NCBI RefSeq assembly: GCF_000344685.1
Contig: NW_006920412.1
Location: 430,658 to 480,140, forward strand
Length of the DNA stretch: 49,483 nucleotides
Direction of reading: 5' to 3'
Source of the DNA: Gloeophyllum trabeum ATCC 11539
Taxonomy: Eukaryota; Basidiomycota; Agaricomycetes; Gloeophyllales; Gloeophyllaceae
Below, one piece after another: positions 33,928 to 46,584 of the stretch. The position numbers were made by a program, and so were the translations under genes. The notes under the pieces were generated by a model, which was given only the letters and a program-made list of their open reading frames with translations, had not been told where the DNA came from and did no database searches. The number at the start of each line of letters is the position of its first letter. Within the stretch, counting starts at the first letter, position 1.

Positions 33928-36552
33928 TCAGAACAGATCCGAGCCGGGGAACATCTGCGACTCCTCCCCCTCCCCCTCCCCCTCTTCCCCTTCCACCCTC
34001 GACTTCCCCAATCCCGACCCCAGCCCCGAACCCGAACCCAACCCCGTCTCCAGATCCCCCGACCGCTTCGCCTCGTACCCGCTATACGACGGCGGCACCT
34101 CCGCGTCGTACGCCCGCGGCTCGGGGAAGAATGGCTCCGGCTCCGGCTCCGCCTCGTCCGACCCCGAGTCGTCTTCGTGCTGGTGCAGCGACGACAGCGG
34201 CTCGCGCGCGAGGCGCAGGCCCTCGCTCAACGCCGGCTGGTGGTGCCGTTGCCGCGGAGGCGCCGACGGCGTTCGCACGTCGTACTCGAACTGAAAGATA
34301 TGCCCGCACGTGAGAGGTGTACGGCGGCTAGCGGGTCTGACAAGGGCTTACAGTGTCGAATACCTCCTCCCTCCGCTTCTGGCCCAGGCTCTTGTCGATG
34401 CAGTAGCACATGTACACCGCGTCGGCCCTGATTCATACTGGCCGTTAGCTCAAGGGCAATCGAGTGGTTTGTTCCACGTACGTATCCCTGACCAGCCCCA
34501 CGCAAAACACGCCCACGAGCGCCGTCACCCCACCCCCGAGCAGCGCAGCCCCGAGCGCGGAGTCCGGCGCGTTCAAGGTGTGCGCCACGAACAGGTACGT
34601 CGTAAGCGCGAAGGGGAACGTCAGCGTCAGCGGCGCAACAGTCAGCAGAGTCAACGGCGCTGCAGAAACATAACATAATCAGTTCAGGTAGAGATTATGT
34701 GAAGCAGGGCCACGCACGCTCGGACTTGAACCTCCTTCTGTACCTCCCCGGCTGCCTCGGATCGCGGCTCTCCCCGCCCACATTCCACGTCAACTCCCCG
34801 CTCCTCTCCGCGGCACGCCAGAACGGCTGGCCCGTCAGCCCGACGTAGCACAGCGCGTACGTGCTCATGCTGCTCGCCTTGCCCTCCAGGAACCCCGCGA
34901 GCCACGCCGCCGCGACGAGCAGCGGGCGGAATTGCACCGGGAGCGGCAGCGCGGAGGGCAGCATGCGCAGGAGGGACGCGAGCAGGAGGAAGGCGCGCGT
35001 CGCGGTGAGGATGAGCGAGGCGAGGCAGACCGTGCCCAGCGCGGGCTGCGTCGAGCGGAAGAGCGCCGCGTGGATCGTGTGCGTGTCTGTGGGCGGGGGA
35101 AGCGGTGCGGATTGGCTGGGTGACGTTTAGCGGGCGGAGAGGGGAGAGGAGGTGGCGGACTCACTCGGCGAAGTACCATGCACCTATGACACCGGACGTG
35201 GTTACTCTCAAGATGCCCCGCGCAACCGCCCAGCACCACATCCACACACTCGCGCTGCCTACAATCGCCCACCCGGCCCAGGCTCTCACATGATACTCCC
35301 ACGTACCCTGCTTGGTGTTATGCGTGAAGTAGCCGATGAGCAGCAGCCGGAAGATGAGCGTCACGAAAGGGATGGAGAGGAGAAGCGTGGCGAGGAGGAT
35401 GGCGGGGGATAGTGCGAGCAGGAAGGGATTGGCGACGAGGAGACGCGTTGCGAGGGTGAGGAGGGACGAGGTAGTGTGGATTTCACGGGGGAGGTGGACA
35501 AGGCGGCGTGCTGTGATTAGGGAGAGGATGAGAGGAACGAGGGAGAATAGTCGGAGCCTGCGCGGAGTTATAGCATGTGTCTTAATGAAGACCATTACCA
35601 CTCACCCGACGGTTTCACCCCATGTCGGTTCCTGATCCCCATCCCACATGAAGCTTCCTATGAACGCCCATAACGCGGAGATGAATAGGGTGGCAGGGAT
35701 GAACACGGACGTAGCAAAGACGACCGGAGCAACGAATATGCGCAGCAGAAATATATGCGCATACGATACCAGTGCGCTCAGGAATGTGATGATCGTCAGT
35801 AGCGGGACTGTATGGAGAAGCGTGGGGTATGGCAGGCTAATGTTGTGTGTGTCTTTCGGTCTGCGGGTGAGGAAGAGAAGGAGGATGGAGAAAAAGGCGC
35901 ATACGCCGACGCTGCCGAGCCAAAGCGCCGTCCATATCGAGTCGTTGTACTTCCGGCGTCCGCGGTGGAGATGACGGGGGTCCGGGAGAGAAAAGGCGTC
36001 GGTAGCTCGTGTACTGCCATCTCTCGGGAGCAGAGACTCGGTCAAGGACAGGTTAATCGCTGTCCGAGGTGGAGGAGGCGGTTGTGCTCGAGGGTACCGC
36101 GAGGGCGGGCTGGGATTGCGAGGCGGGCTGGGAGCCTCTTCAGACGAAGGCGTCGACAACGGCGAATCCGGTCGGAGCGGCGACGCATGCGCCAGCCAGC
36201 CATGACTAGGCTCGCGGTGTGACTGGAGGAGTGGTATCGAGTGCGACTCCGGCCCACCCGCAGGACTGTCGTCCTCGTCCAGCCTCAGATACGGGTCTTC
36301 ATCGTCATCATCTTCCACCCTCCGCGCACTCGAGGACGCCCCGTGCGTCCCTGCCCTGCTCATCTCACTCGCGCGCAAATGAGGGTCATCTAGGTCGTCC
36401 AAATCAGTATCGTTATTACCCCCGCGTGACCCATTATCGGTGGTAAATGAGAAGAAGAGCGGCTGACTTGAAGATAAGCTAGAGGCCTGCGTCTGCTGCT
36501 GCTGCTGTCGGGTGAGGAACTGCGACGCGTACGCCGCAAATGAAGCATTCAT
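33928..36552 (-). CDS. PNS1: Choline-transporter-like membrane protein (PNS1/CTL family)
   Basis: Multi-pass plasma-membrane protein of the SLC44/CTL family; animal members carry choline, while yeast Pns1 has no clear substrate. ATG 36552 opens a long disordered acidic and proline-rich N-terminus with a Q5 run. The first helix follows (SIWTALWLGSVGVCAFFSIL). Helices continue through LLHTVPLLTIITFLSALVSY, VFATSVFIPATLFISALWAF, the conserved entry WEYHVRAWAGWAIVGSASVW, STQPALGTVCLASLILTATR and KASSMSTYALCYVGLTGQPF. VAHTLNAPDSALGAALLGGG comes next, then ADAVYMCYCIDKSLGQK, the family's C-terminal signature. A Gly/Glu/Ser-rich tail ends at 33928. Four or five introns are evident; total length is roughly 750 residues, long for the family because of both disordered ends. 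The protein is GC-rich at third positions. A broken partial copy lies downstream. The symbol is given by homology. Confidence 0.88.
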
Positions 36553-39500
36553 CGTGCAGAGAGGGAAAGTCTGCTCGGGTAAGGACCATAAGTATCGACG
36601 CGTAATTGTTTGACTGATAGGGCAGTTATTTTACGTATGACTCACTTCAACGTCGTGTCAACTGTCCGATCACTACAGCTGCGCTGCATAGGACTAATCC
36701 ACGGCTCTCTGTCGTTCACTGGATAAACCCGCACGATGCTCGGAAGCTAGACCCGGTCAGCTTCCCAAATATGCGCGGTTCACGAGAGGTCCCCGAACAA
36801 CGAAGAAGCCGGGAATTGAGCTAGTAGGGGGACTACAAACAGATATCAGAGCGGTACTAGAGCAATACGAAAGAGAGTACGAACCTGTATAGCTCCTGTA
36901 ATGAAGCTTCAGCCTGATACAGTGATAGTGCGATCGCAGACCAGGCTTCGAGCGGGGAGGATGAATGATTCGTGCGCATGCGTCACGGGTTGCCGGGAAA
37001 TGCGGTGCAACCACGTGTTTTGCACGAGGGATTCGGCACCTGCCGGTGGCTGCCAACCTGTCACTCTCAAGTCGAACGCTACAGCGTACTTGCGTGGATC
37101 ATACACAGGTCTCTGGCTCAGGAAATATTGGATGTTATACCGTATTGATTCTTCTGTGATTGTGTTGCGATAATCAACGCCTTCCTCCCATATGTACAGA
37201 CGCATCCCCGTTGACACCAATCTGCCATATAGTCTTCTCATTGCTTGCCCATGATCCTCTGCCGGAAAGTAGAAGAGCTATAACCCAGTGCCGCTTTTCT
37301 GCTTCTTTTGGAAGGACTGGGAGCAGCTCTGCTGGGTTATCATGTATTCGTCCGCATTATGCCCGGTCGTGCACTTGCAACATTCCCTAGCGATTTCTTC
37401 GGACTCCGGACGCTGTGCGGTTGATTATCTGTCGACTCGCTGCCCTTGTCTGAACACCCGGCATCTACTTAGGTATACCTACTCCCATCTCCTCGGGCCT
37501 TGCATCGGTCCGTTCCATTCACATCGTATCCATCTATCTATCCATCTCCTCCCCATCTGCTTCCCCCGATTCAGACTCTGCACTTGGCAGCAGCTTCCAC
37601 ACACTTATAGCACGTCTCCATTAAGCAGATTGGATTGATCAGATGCCGATTGTAATCGGAAGAAGCTTGCCCTCGGACGGGGCGGATCCCCGGTCTGCTC
37701 GCGGAGTTTGTGGGGAAGACCCATGCATGGTCAGTCCTATGTTTGTAGAATGCCGGGATACGAAGTCCTGACTGCTGCTGAGTAGATAGGCACGCCCGAT
37801 AGATTATATTCTTCCACGGAGAAGGTTTGCGAGGTTATTCGACAATCTGCGCTCCGTCTGACCATACTGGAATAGTCAGGAGACAACAGAATCCCGTGCC
37901 CAGCATGCACTTGTCAGTTATGCCTTCTCGAAGTTGTATAGTGTCCCCGTATACCTCCCGGTCCACGCCCCCCTCCCCCCCACCCCATACGGTTTTGCCT
38001 GCTACCAGAGTCGGATAGGTGGACCCGGAAAGGTCGGGGATACATCGGACTTCTGTCTGTAAACGGTGATCATGCAAAGGCCCTCCCCATACGGACTATC
38101 TCAATGAACATCCGCTGATGATCTACCCATTTCTATCTCAATGATAAGATAAACAGTTCTAGCGGATGGCTACAACTGTCAAGTCGGAAATCCTCGACGC
38201 TGGGTTCGTATCTTATTTCTAAGCGCCTGGCGAGACTGATATTATCCAACCCCGCCCCCCCCCCCCTTCGGCCCGTTTCCGGCAAGCTTTACCGCTCGGT
38301 CCGGAGAAGTGAGCTGTTCGTGGCGGATAAGTCAGTGTATGACTGTATGACTGACAAGGTGAGTTGTCGGCACCATATCGCTCCACCACGGGGCGGTCGA
38401 AACTTATGAAACGGCCGCTGGTGAGCCTGTATACCCCTCTCACTCTCAAACAGAATATCTCGTATGACCCTTCGTGCTGCTCTCCATATGTATCAAGAAT
38501 TCTCCTGGACTTGCGTCACAGTGAGTGGTACTACTCCATGCTCTGTGCTCGCGCTATTCTAGACACCAGTCATTCGTACGGTCGAAGCTAAACTTCATCT
38601 AGAAAACCTGGAAATAGACTGGGATAAACTGGGGTGCTGTCCAACTCGAACACCTTACTATCAGTTGCATCCCAGCGACCTCGGAACGCGGTAGCTGCAC
38701 ATTTGTTGCTTGCTGCCCAAGAACGACGGCGTCTAGCACGGCAAGTAAATCAAACAGCTAACATCCCGCATGCAGTTCGTAAATGGTTCAGTTGCAGTGC
38801 AGATCAATGCTAAGGTGATATGCATTGAGGGTATCATAATCGAGCTCGCCCATCCCCTAAATTTCCATGCACGGTTCAAACGCACGCCTCTCCAACCGGC
38901 GGGCATACTTGGCAAGGGAAGAAGGGTAGCAACACAGATACGTACCTCCTTATTATTGCGATTGCACAGCCTCACGTATCTTTATGTCATTCGCACTCCC
39001 TGGAAATTCTGTTGATGTTTGTATTTTGCTCTCGTATTCCCTTGTACATATCTCACCCCTCCTGCTGTATGATTTATGTTACGTCGACCATTGGTGTACG
39101 TCACAGCGACGATCGTGTCTCAATTCATATAATCAACGTAAATCGTCAAACCCAACACAATCAGCGCCAACCGTAGGCTGCTACCACAGGACGTCATACG
39201 GAAATACACGATGCGAGCAACTGGCAGGGTCATTCTAGACCAACTTCTCAAACGCCGTGAAGATATCACAGATAACCCCACGTTGCTTAGCATTTGTATT
39301 AGGTCACCCTCGCGCCTGCTGCTGTACGCTTGCGAGCGCGGGCCCAGGGCGGCAAACCGATCCGGTGATCTAACCTTCTTTGTAGGTCCAGGTGGGCGCA
39401 TGCCCGCTAAGCGAGGCTGCGGCTCCGCCCCCGTACGCGTCTCTCTTGCCGTGTTTATTCAATCGCGCACTGCAGGCAGGCCATGCTGCATCCTTGCCTT

Positions 39501-42500
39501 TTCTCTCTTAGCTTTCCGGACCGGGGTTGCTGTGCCCTTGTGTTGAGAGAATAGGCTCCAGTCGGAGATCATGTTCGAAAGCTCCGACTGATTATCAGTA
39601 GGTCTGGTTCTTGCACACTAGGCTTAAGCTCCAGGGGTCTCACTTTACAAACGCCTCCGGGTTTGATTGTTCCTACAGGATTGTCCCTACCGGGCTTCTT
39701 TAATATGCTTCACAGTTGAATGGTACTGACTTCCGAGACACCATAGCCCAGTGGGAGGCCCCGCGTTACATACAAGAGTGCGCGCGTACGGACCTATGCT
39801 GTAGTTAGATCTCTTGGATTCTCTTGTACTGGGGGAGTTCAATCGGCCATACTAACAATCACATGCGTCTCAGTCTCAAAGCAGACTACCCAACCCAATT
39901 ACACCGCCCAGCAAGGCGCAGTCCTTTGTGCAAGCTCCGAGTCCAGTGAACTGATATCGACAAAGGATCCTGTACGATCAACCGAGCTCACCTGAACGGC
40001 TTCCTACAGCCCGCGAGGCCATCTGAGGTCTATCTTATCTTCACATCCTCCGAATCGGAACACAAGGCTTCATAGACATGGTTCATGAAAGGAGTCTCGG
40101 ATGCACAGCAACACAACAGCAGGACTAGGTTCACGAGTCACTCCTTTATACTTGCCGGTGTATCACGCTGACAATAGGTTCATTGAATCGCAATCGTACA
40201 AGGATCCGCGACCCGTGTCCGGGGTGAGGTGGGATATGAACCGGCCGACAATCCGCCAGCGCCAGTACCAGATCCCAGCACTTGCCAATCCAGGCTGCCA
40301 TCCGTCTAACGCTTGTAGGGTTCGCAACGACAAAAGGGACCCGGACTCACCTGCTCTGGAACTCAGGCCCGCACTCCGACCAACGCGACTTTCCCTTATA
40401 ATCAATATTCCTGTGTACAGCTCGAACTTTAGTAATACCTCTCCACCGTTACCAATGCTCTCTTTATGCTTACGAATGAGTCCCGCCGCTGCGTATGCAT
40501 CCTCGTGTCCTATACATAACTGTAATCATCCGGGAGCTCTCCCTTACCCGGCGGCTGATAGATCATCTTATCAGCAATGGATGCTGGCGGCGTTTACGGA
40601 GATCATCAGCATTGGGGGGAGTCACGCTGAGCAGAAGGGAGATTGTTCAGAGCCTGATCATGAGGAGGTCAGTGCCATGCATATAATCACTGCTGACTCG
40701 AGTGTGGTGGTGAGCTCGGATCCTGCCAGTGCGCGCTCAGTAATCAGATTGTCCCGAGCCAGAGACGGATATCATCTGGCTACGGGATGTCGCCGGAGGA
40801 GGTTTGCTGCTGGATCAGCTGTGGGTTGATATATTATAAGCTGGGATCCCGGTGGGTAATGCTGCTACGGACATTGGACATGCCAAGTCCCGCGTCGCGG
40901 ACGTGTAGGGCAGGCTCAGCCGCGGGGAGATGTATCCCTGGTCCGGTCTGGGGCTCGGGATGGATAGAGGATCCCTGCGTCCACGTATTAAATTGCACCG
41001 GGTTTACTGTCGCCTAGCATGAACCATCAGACCTGGCATGGATACGCATGCGAGCATCCCGGGCCATCCCGCAAGCACGGGCAGGACACACAACACGCAC
41101 GGACATCCCAGTTCACAGAGCGCTCTCCGAGCTGCAAATCACCCGTGCATTCATGTGCTCAGGCTCTTGCGCGCGATCGAGAGCAGGGGCTCGAAAATTG
41201 CAGTAATGGGTCCTTATAGGCGCGGACGATCTCGGACGCATCGCTCACCGACGCCGCCGCGGCAGGTGCACATGCATATATCTTCAAGTTTTCGCCGGGC
41301 GACTCGCATTGGCTCCCCGGGTGCCGGGCGTACATCCCTCCGGATCCTGCTCTCCCCGTCCAATAGGATGCACCCTCCGGATTGCGTGCGGGACGTCGGG
41401 TGGTAGCAATATGCATATGCCCTCGCGCAGTTCACTACTTAGTTAGATGATCAATATTCGATATTTGATTCGTAGATGGTGTTGCTTCAAGCCGCGACGC
41501 GTCACGCGCATATCACTGCGATGAAAAGCACGCCGACGCGTCCGGGCGGGGAGATGTCATCGTCATCCTGCGGACCTCACCCCAATCTCATCTCCGTGCC
41601 TGAGATTAGATGTGCGTTGTGGACGCACGCGCAGTCGCAAGTTGGGCAGCTTGAGATTCCTATTCATCTACTATGTAACAACCATGGCTGTCCCCATGCG
41701 TGACCCTTGAATTATCTGGGGCCAAGATCCGGGCGAAACATCACCAGACAATTCGGAGTGGTCGATAAAAGCGCGAACGGCGAACGCTGTTATTCAGCAC
41801 GGCCCACAATTCGGATTTTGGGACACACACGCACATGAATGCTGATTCAGAGATGAATTCGGAAAACATGGAGCAAGAATAGCAGAGCTGGGCCCGCGTC
41901 TATCCGATGGCGTCGTGAGCAACGCACGATACCCACCTGCGACCATATCCACAAGCGCTGGCGCACATCAGCTGTAGGCAATCACGATTGAGTATGGCGT
42001 TCCAGTCAACAAGAGCACGGCAACACCCACGATCCGGGGAGAACGGTGGAGGGGGCGAAGGCACGATGATAGTTTGTACTTATGGGCGTCTGTTTCGTGT
42101 GAAGAGGCGTTTGGGAGTTACGGGTGGGTGGGTGTCAGGGGCGTGCGGGTTTGTGGTGGTTGCGTGCTTCGCGTTCGGATTGACATCCGGGCTAATCGCA
42201 ATCGTCGACGGCTGGAGGGGACTGGAGGAAAGAAGGTCGATAGCCCAGAGCGCAAGGCAATTGATCACAGCAGCCAGAGCACGGTACGCCTCGAGTTCGG
42301 GCTTCCATTGCCTACGTCCAACTCAACATGGGCACGGGCCTATTGCTAGATGCTAGGACGATAGACGCGCGAGCGAGAGCGAGAGCACATGTGCGTATCT
42401 ATACACTCTGGACCTGGGCATCACAGCTTTCGAGTGCGATACGTGATGTACGCGTCTGCGCGGCGTTTACGCAGCCTGAGAAACGCCAGCCTGGATCAAA

Positions 42501-43539
42501 AGCCCAAATGGGGGCTGGCTGGGTGGGCTCTTACTCTGAGCGTGATTCGACCGAGAACACAGGAGGCGACAGCAGAGCCCAATAGGGAAGGCGACTGGGT
42601 GCGTATATAGCGAAGGTTCTAGGCAGGCGCCGGTCCCAGTGGGCAAGTGAGACCGAATGTTCGGGTTGGTCAGCGGGGGAGTGACGGGTCAGTCAGTGCT
42701 TATTGAGCGCACACAAGATGGCTTATACGAGATCAGTAAGCGACTCAGATGTGTTGTATAGCACTGGGTGGAAGAGTGTAGAAAGTGGGCCTGGGTGTAT
42801 TGTTGACGCGATAGCAATAATTGATGGTTGATTCAGATACGGCGAGTGAGACTGGAGACGGCCAAATACGGAGAGCGTGCAGTTATCTATAGATAGCTAG
42901 CCGCGGCCAAGGGTGGGCTGAGAATAGGGCAGCAAGAGACGAAAAGAGAAAGGAGAAGGGTAGAACATCCGGGATCGGAGGAGGGAGATTCATAGATCGT
43001 TCATTGATACTGAGGGATGGGCCGCTGCGCTCGGCATGCGCGTCAACAGCTACGTACGGACGGGGGAACGCGCGGATTGGCTGGGAAAGGATGTGCCTGA
43101 GGGGGATATCTCGGGCCGCGGGAGGACGAGCACGGGCGAGTTGGTGGACCGATGGTGCAGGAGGGCGTCTGACGGATTGGGACGGGAGTGACGAGCGGCG
43201 TCGTGACCCGGCGAGATCGCAGAAAGGATGGCGGGCATCGATGGGGCGAACGCGGGGAAGGGCCGAGTGAATGTGCCAGGTCGAGGCAAGGAAGCACGTC
43301 GGCCAGCGCAGGCTGCAGGCGGGAGCTGAAAGAGTGGAGAGCACGCATACGCTGAAAGGCTGGCAACGAGGCAGGTCAGCTGGCTTCCAAATGCGGCAGG
43401 AGGACTGGGCCCGTGTGTGTGTGCCGAAGCGCTGCCGGGGGACCGCAGGTGAGGGCAGCCCGGAAAGGAAGGGGGCGATTGGGACGATTCTTGCTTGTTC
43501 ATCGGGACGTGACTCAACCGGGCAGTCCTTCCGCAATCC
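36553..43539. other. 7 kb gene-poor region
   Basis: I found no gene that can be supported. An open frame at 36909-37241 (-, 110 codons) has protein-like composition (YNIQYFLSQRPVYDPRKYAV) but no known family. One at 41988-42356 (+) includes a single hydrophobic segment near GFVVVACFAFGLTSGLIAIV and is also unassigned. A frame at 40101-40829 (+, 242 codons) is long but motif-free. No transposase, reverse transcriptase or integrase motif was seen. Poly-C tracts lie at 37970-37983 and 38255-38266. Confidence 0.4.
38255..38266 (+). repeat. Poly-C tract (12 C)
   Basis: A mononucleotide run that follows CCCCG. It is a likely site of length variation or assembly error. Confidence 0.85.
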
Positions 43540-43594
43540 TTTATAGCTGTCCACCATGCAGCCCTCTGACGCCACACTACAGCCCCTTTTATAA
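43540..43594 (+). promoter_or_regulatory. Core promoter candidates of the 43654 gene
   Basis: TTTATAG at about 43540 and TTTTATAACA at about 43587 lie 110 and 65 nt before the ATG. A pyrimidine-rich stretch with CCACCCCCCACG follows up to the start codon, a common arrangement in fungal promoters. Confidence 0.4.
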
Positions 43595-43653
43595 CAACCA
43601 CCCACTTATCTCTATCGCTCTACTGCTCCCTGACTTTTCAGCCACCCCCCACG

Positions 43654-44683
43654 ATGACATACGAATACGACCTCTCCCAGCTCACGCCCCCGCCGTCCCC
43701 GCCCTGCTTCAAGCACAAGCACGCGCTCCCGAGCCACCGCCGCCCCTCCTCCAAGCAGTCTTCAGCAGGCTACGACATCTCCCGCATCCTCGACCCCGCC
43801 TACGCCTCCGCGTCCTCCTCCTCCGCCTCGTCCTCCTCCCCCTCCTCCGCCTACGTCGACCGCCACGGCGACCTCCACGACCCCGACTTCCGCCCCTTCG
43901 CCCCCGCGCACAAGCGCCGCAGCGCCCCGGGCGCCGGCATCAACGTCGACACCTACCGCACCCAGTGGGACGGCACGAGCGACGACGAGGACGACGCCGC
44001 GAGCGCGTGCGGCAGCGAGACCGAGCGCCTGCACCACCCGCACTACCCGCACGCCCACCACCACCACCACCTCTCGCAGAGGGACCGCAGCACCAGCGGC
44101 TCGCGCACGCGCACGACCAGCCCGCGCCGCTTCCTGCCGTACTACGAGCCGCCGTTCGCCGCCACCACCCTCTCGTCGTCGCCCGAGGAGGACGATGCCA
44201 CCGTCTCGCCGTACCTCCGGCAGAACTACCACTACGACGACTACAACGTGCGCATCCGCCGCGCAGACGAGGAGGAGGATCCGTTTGTGGACGCGTATGG
44301 GTCTGGGCATGCGACGGGGTTCGGCTATGATGAGGAGGGCGAGAGAAAGGGCAGGAGGCTGCTGAAGGGCCGCATGGCCGCGCGGAAGGAGAAGCGGAAG
44401 AGCAAGGATGAGAAGGACATCGAGAAGCGCGTCGTGCCACATGCGCCGTCGCCCTTCCAGCTCGACGGAACCACTGTCGAAGACGAAGTCTCGTCCAGCC
44501 AGCAGCAGGAGTGGACGTGAGTGCATCTTTTTCCCGGTTTTATTCTTCCAATATTGAATATCCTATTCCAGTCCTACTTGCACGCAGTCCATCCGCCGCC
44601 AATGGCAAGCCGTCTCCCTCGCCCTGCGCTTCTCGCTCTTCCGCGCACGCAGACGCCTCCGGCGAAAACTCCTTAACAAGTAG
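43654..44683 (+). CDS. Low-complexity basidiomycete protein of unknown function
   Basis: A single intron (44517-44571, GTGAGT...TTCCAG) joins QQQEWT to PTCTQSIRRQWQAVSLALRF and a basic end RARRRLRRKLLNK; total 324 residues. The protein opens MTYEYDLSQLTPPPSPPCFK. It then has Ser-rich, His-rich (H5) and acidic stretches, short motifs NVDTYRTQWDGTSDDEDD and DDYNVRIRRADEEEDPF, and a lysine-rich segment KGRMAARKEKRKSKDEKD. No enzymatic domain, signal peptide or membrane helix is visible. It looks largely disordered; the basic C-terminus could bind nucleic acid or serve as a targeting signal. Third positions are strongly C/G-biased, much more than in the PKS, which suggests good expression. The intron preserving the frame supports a real gene. 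Confidence 0.8.
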
Positions 44684-46584
44684 CCTCTAAGCTCACCCCG
44701 CACCTGCCATGCGACATCCCCCCCAATGACGGCTCGGGACCACTAGCACTCTGTGAACATCATGGTTCTACACACGCATGCCCCCCGGCCTGGTATGTCC
44801 AACCATCCAGCCGCACCGAGCGACACACGCACGCGACACCCGCCTGCCCTGCCCGCTCCGACCCGCGCACACGCTGCGCTCTTGACGACACCTCACGACC
44901 CCTTTCCGCCTTCCTGTTTGTTATGCATTTCGCTTTTTTCTCCGCCGAGGGGGCCGGGGAACGTCCCCTCGGCGCTGTGCATATATGTTTTCCCTAACCC
45001 GCCTCACGTTCGCGTTCGCTTTGTTTTGGGTTTTGCATCCCTCACTCCCGCCTTCGTCTCACGCATTTAGGTATGCACGACTCTCACGGACACCACGCTC
45101 GCTCGCTCGCAATCCAGTGCGAGTGAGGTGTACCCTGGTTTTGATAGGATGATTGAACGGTTGGGAGGGGGATGGCTATGTAGACGATTGGGTATGAATG
45201 AAGTATAGGACCGAAAATGGATCAATGCAATGAAAGATATGAACCGCAATTGATTGCTGTTGCTGTCGTTGTGCGTGTGCTCAGTTCTCGACTGGACTTT
45301 CGCAGGCGTGTACATGTGCGTCACTATATGCCTCGTCGACCCGCCGGCGTTACAACGGTTATTCATTGCGGAGAAATGCAAGTTCTACATACATACGTAC
45401 GGGATATGATCATGAATGCAGCTGCGTGTGCCGGGACATATGTACGGGTGATCCTTCACCAGCATCCCCTCCCTTAGACTTCCCCTCTGCGGCGTACGCG
45501 TATAATATAACGCAGGCATCTGAATCTTACTCATCCTGATTAATGATTCCTGGGAGTAATCTCCGAGGCGTTCACCCTCCTTTGCTGCGGCCGATAGTTC
45601 ACGCGGTCAAAAACACTCGCTCACTCGCAGGGCCGGTCATGATCAGGCCAATACAATTACAAAGGTACTTATGTATTGTCTCTTGTCTCGCTGAATTCGA
45701 ACTCGTAAGGGGCGATGACTACCCCGGCCGTGCGGGGCATCTAATTCCGATTTGCTCGCCCCCTCCCTTGCCCTGTGTTTGTGAATCTGAATACACATGC
45801 ATGCGTTGCGTTGCGTTGCGTGCATGGGACAAGGGGAATTTGGATATCAGGTTTTCCGTTTTCGAGAGCGTTCCGGCGGTGGCGGAGTGGGTCCCAGTTT
45901 GCCCTGATTGGTCGGAGTCTGGAGTGATAGGAAGGACTGGGAGGAGTCTGGTTCGGCATTTCAGATTCTATTGGGCGGTATGCATGTATGATTCGGAATG
46001 GTATGGTACGGTGTGGATGACTGATGGGTGTCCGATGTCATGGAATGGATCTCCAACCGTCTGCAGCGTTCTGGATCGCGAGGAGGGGTGGAGAGACGAC
46101 GTGGACGGCCTGGATCTGTGATTTATTTGTAGTATGGCAGCAATCAGCAAAACGATAGAGAAGCTTGGGATTTTCTGCACTCAGCAGCCGCTCCGCGGCT
46201 TACTTATTGGAGTAGGGTATCACCAATTTTGCTCCGCTAATGCTGTGTCCTGATCAACAAGAGTGGTGAGTCGTGGTGCACTGTGGCCCCAAGTGGGGTA
46301 TAATTACCTTTCCGGGCTCGCCTGCCTGCGCGAAGAATTCTGAAAGTTCTCTATCGTTTCGCCGATTGCTGGGATACGACGATACGACACGTATCTAATC
46401 TTGACCTAGCGCGTATTGATGGCTTGCGGCTAGACATGCTCGGAGTCGTTGATCGTTGACGATCCATCCAGAACTCGACGTGACTCCTGAACAAGGATAG
46501 CGGGATTCGCTACTCTGTAAATGTCAGCGGCGGGTGGGTCCCGGCCTCCAAGTCGCGAAATCAGAACGGAAGCTGGTAAGCTGC
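44684..46584. other. Intergenic, no supported gene
   Basis: The first part contains the 3' UTR of the preceding gene. A 192-codon frame at 45543-46121 (+) runs through a microsatellite and has no recognisable motif, so I do not call it. Confidence 0.4.
45806..45820 (+). repeat. TTGCG microsatellite
   Basis: Three perfect TTGCG units follow CATGCATGCG and precede TGCATG, so the tract sits between two inverted CATGCA-type halves. Confidence 0.8.

Noticed and set aside
33792..34431. Plus-strand Pro/Arg-rich frames opposite the CTL gene tail
   Set aside because: They are antisense to a Gly/Glu/Ser-rich coding tail that fits the CTL reading frame and its stop.
42883..43605. 240-codon minus-strand frame upstream of the 43654 gene
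   Set aside because: No motifs, and it covers the likely promoter and 5' UTR of the 43654 gene.
43413..44526. Very long alternative frames over the 43654 gene (305 codons on +, 254 codons on -)
   Set aside because: They are shadows caused by the extreme GC content of the real coding frame; residues are mostly Arg/Pro/Gly/Val low complexity.
45543..46121. 192-codon plus-strand open frame
   Set aside because: It runs through a TTGCG microsatellite, has no domain or splice context and overlaps opposing frames of similar length.
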